Assembly: GCF_014117325.1 (NCBI RefSeq)
Contig: NZ_CP059732.1
Span: 5,221,001 to 5,285,000, forward strand
From: Spirosoma foliorum
GTDB taxonomy: Bacteria; Bacteroidota; Bacteroidia; Cytophagales; Spirosomataceae
DNA length: 64,000 nucleotides
Direction of reading: 5' to 3'
Made by a program: the position numbers and the translations under genes. Every line of letters begins with the position of its first letter. Within the stretch, counting starts at the first letter, position 1. Under the pieces are notes generated by a model. The model was given only the letters and a program-made list of their open reading frames with translations, made no database searches and was not told the DNA's origin. Below, one piece after another: positions 62,022 to 64,000 of the stretch.

Positions 62022-62624
62022 CTAAAAAAAGCACCAAAACAACATAGAAATGGAAAAGTCCTGCCAGTGTTCGCGCAGATAGGTGAGCGCTTTATGAAGA
62101 TGATTGGAGACCGACTGGCGGTTAATGTTCATGATCTGGGCGATATGATCCACATCCAGCCCTTCGAAGTAACGTAAGTACAACGCTTCCTGCTGACGAA
62201 CGGGCAATTGATTAATCGCTTCTTTCACCTTGTGCGTGGTCAACTGCTCTTTTTCCAGACGAAAAAGTATTTCCTGAAAATTCTGCTCGGAAGCCATCTC
62301 AGCCGCTTCGTCTTCAGAAACCCAGCCCCGCCGATACACCCGCTGCAACTCCAGCAGCATTTTGTGTCGGAAGGATTTGAACAGATATTTTCGAATCGAA
62401 TCGGTCGCACCGAGCGATTGGCGCTTTTCCCAGAGGTAAACAAATAGATCGTGAAGACAATCTTCGATCAGGCCAACATCTTTGGTAAACCGGGTGCCAA
62501 ACCGAAACAAACTGTTGTAATTAGTGGCAATAATCTGCTCAAAAGCAACCTGATCGCCTTCTCTAAACCGTTGCCAGAGCTGTTGATCGGAAGGAAAATC
62601 GGTTCGTGTAGCAGTTTCAATCAT
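62022..62624 (-). CDS. ECF-type RNA polymerase sigma factor (FecI-like)
   Basis: 200 residues. Region 2 reads LWQRFREGDQVAFEQIIATNYNSLFRFGTRFTKDVGLIEDCLHDLFVYLWEKRQSL, and region 4 reads EAINQLPVRQQEALYLRYFEGLDVDHIAQIMNINRQSVSNHLHKAL. It belongs to the sigma-70 family Bacteroidetes-type expansion that controls SusCD loci. It should be released from FecR and direct transcription of the susC operon. The stop is reached shortly after region 4 with a hydrophobic tail (SISMLFWCFF). Confidence 0.93.
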   Translation of the reverse strand: MIETATRTDFPSDQQLWQRFREGDQVAFEQIIATNYNSLFRFGTRFTKDVGLIEDCLHDLFVYLWEKRQSLGATDSIRKYLFKSFRHKMLLELQRVYRRGWVSEDEAAEMASEQNFQEILFRLEKEQLTTHKVKEAINQLPVRQQEALYLRYFEGLDVDHIAQIMNINRQSVSNHLHKALTYLREHWQDFSISMLFWCFF

Positions 62625-62796
62625 TGATCTAACGTTGATGAATTTTAGAACTACAAATATTCCAAATTAATGCCACTTTAGTTGCAAAAAGGGCTTTTTT
62701 TGTATCTGGTGGCACTTTATGGTAGCACTATTCGAATAAATACTATACGTTTTGATACATATGTTTGTTGCATGGATTCAGGAGCAATCCGGGTGC

Positions 62797-62896
62797 CTGG
62801 CGCGAGTATTCACTCGTGCCTTTTTATTTTGCCAGTATTCACTGGCGCAAGCGAATGCCTGCCATAGTAAAAGGCACGAGTGAATACTCGCGCCAG
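62797..62896. repeat. Perfect 28-bp inverted repeat, CTGGCGCGAG type
   Basis: Arms 62797-62824 and 62869-62896 are perfectly complementary. Each arm contains the self-complementary GGCGCGAGTATTCACTCGTGCC. The 44-base loop contains a partly decayed copy of the same unit (CCAGTATTCACTGGCGCAAGCG). It lies in the gap before the MocR-type gene. Confidence 0.93.
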
Positions 62897-62908
62897 TGTC
62901 AGAGCCCA

Positions 62909-64000
62909 TCAAAAACAACTTGCCATAATCTCAATTGCTCTATCTTGTTCAGCCAGATTTAGCGAGGCAAAACCCAATCGAGCAGCATTATAATTTATGG
63001 AGCCCGTGTTGTAGCGCTGACCATCGCTCATAATCAATCCTTTTGTGGCCGCTTTCGCCGAAACTTGCCGGAGGTCGCTGTCAGTAAATTTTGTCCAGAC
63101 GGCCATACCGCCATCGGGTATTTTGAACGAAACCCGATCGCCAAGTTGATCGGTCATCAACGCACAGAAATGGTCTCGGCGCTCCCGATAGAGGTTAACC
63201 ACTTTCCGAATATGCCGGCTAATGGTTCCGTTTTGATACAGTTCAGCAATGGCTATTTCCATCATACTGTCGCCCTGCCGATCGATAGCCATACGTAAGT
63301 TGGCAACCGCCTGAATAAAATTTTCGGGTGCCACAATAAACCCAACCCGAATGGCCGGAACCAGCGTTTTACTCAACGTTCCAATGTAGATCACGCTGCC
63401 GTGATGGTCGAGGCTGGTCATGGGTTGTATGGGGTTACTGGTGTAGTGGAAATCGTAGTCGTAGTCATCCTCAATAATAGCAAACTTGTAGGTAGCGGCT
63501 AGTTCAAGGAGCCGGATGCGCCGTTCAGGCGGCAGGGTCACCGTAGTTGGATGATGGTGATGCGGAATCACGTACAACAACCGGATTCGCTTCTTTTTAC
63601 AAAGCTGCTCTACTGAATCGACATCAATACCGTACTCATCCACAGGAACCCGATTGATTTGCGCGCCCGTCTGCTGGCAAATGAGCGTAGCAGCAAAATA
63701 ACTCGACTCGCCCACAACAACCTGATCGCCCGGTTTCAGCAGCAGCTGAGCTGTCAGGTAAATACCCATTTGCGCACCACGAGTAATCATCGCGTTGGCG
63801 GCCGAAATGGGTAAGCCTCGGGTTTCACGCAGAAAATTCGCCAGCGTTTCGCGCAGGTAATCAGTACCTTCCGGATTCCCATACATATGATATTGTCGGA
63901 AAGCGGTCTGCCGACCCACGCTTCTTAACTCGCGCAGTAGCGACTCAGTAGGAACTAAGCGCGTATCGGGAAAGCCATCATTGATGACCAATGCTTTAGG
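62909..64000 (-). CDS. MocR-type (GntR + aminotransferase) regulator, C-terminal part
   Basis: Only the class I aminotransferase-like part is present; the minus-strand frame is open to the window edge, so the N-terminal GntR helix-turn-helix lies beyond 64000. INDGFPDTRLVP is typical of the linker of MocR/PdxR proteins. The fold shows YGNPEGTDYLRETLANFL, TRGAQMGIYLTAQLLL, the PLP-contact IIEDDYDYDFHY, and the Schiff-base lysine in IYIGTLSKTLVPAIRVGF. Such proteins sense PLP or amino-sugar ligands and activate vitamin B6 or amino acid genes. Confidence 0.88.
   Translation of the reverse strand, partial: PKALVINDGFPDTRLVPTESLLRELRSVGRQTAFRQYHMYGNPEGTDYLRETLANFLRETRGLPISAANAMITRGAQMGIYLTAQLLLKPGDQVVVGESSYFAATLICQQTGAQINRVPVDEYGIDVDSVEQLCKKKRIRLLYVIPHHHHPTTVTLPPERRIRLLELAATYKFAIIEDDYDYDFHYTSNPIQPMTSLDHHGSVIYIGTLSKTLVPAIRVGFIVAPENFIQAVANLRMAIDRQGDSMMEIAIAELYQNGTISRHIRKVVNLYRERRDHFCALMTDQLGDRVSFKIPDGGMAVWTKFTDSDLRQVSAKAATKGLIMSDGQRYNTGSINYNAARLGFASLNLAEQDRAIEIMASCF

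Overview
The window looks like a chromosome segment from a Spirosoma-like member of the Cytophagales (Bacteroidota). The evidence is a SusC/SusD pair with its sigma/FecR regulators, a type IX secretion plug-domain protein (DUF5103), a DUF3276 protein, FecA-type receptors, few Shine-Dalgarno sequences, and several upstream TAnnTTTG boxes, the Bacteroidota -7 element. The genus is inferred from overall protein character, not from a database search.

Layout. 1-806: the 5' end of metH (minus) behind a SAM riboswitch. 807-4296: Ppx/GppA phosphatase, a GAF-type histidine kinase and a FemAB/GNAT-like acyltransferase. 4475-18368: a surface-glycan cluster with a frameshifted GT42/DUF115-like gene, a sulfatase, the complete pseudaminic acid pathway (pseB, C, F, G, H, I), a flippase, two FkbM methyltransferases and two glycosyltransferases. 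18597-24862: housekeeping genes (pfkA, a TlpA-like thiol protein, DUF58, rlpA, DUF3276, ychF). 24868-26316: an IS4-type element whose transposase is broken by a 16-bp insert. 26451-34107: accessory genes (AGE epimerase, methyltransferase, AraC regulator, ThuA-like, YdcF-like, an orphan glycine-zipper protein, a gene remnant). 34243-40020: a FecA-like receptor, a small membrane protein, a HAD phosphatase, a CobW/ZNG GTPase and a cupin. 40118-47162: tRNA-Thr, an ABC-F ATPase, a PA0069-type radical SAM protein, a bestrophin, the DUF5103 protein and a small secreted protein behind a sigma-54-like promoter. 47198-53227: three DEAD-box helicases, a Crp/Fnr regulator and an SDR. 53358-62624 (minus): ECF sigma, FecR, SusC, SusD and a cytochrome-c/FG-GAP lipoprotein, a glycan-uptake locus. 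62909-64000: a truncated MocR-type regulator.

The most striking feature is not a protein. Most intergenic gaps hold a long, often perfect inverted repeat that runs from the upstream stop codon almost to the next start. Several sequence families are present. In two families the loop sequence resembles that of a distant copy although the arms differ. A second layer is a roughly 300-bp nested palindrome present in three same-orientation copies, one of them inside another palindrome.

The pse genes convert UDP-GlcNAc to CMP-pseudaminate. The flippase, glycosyltransferases and FkbM enzymes probably assemble and export a glycan carrying it.
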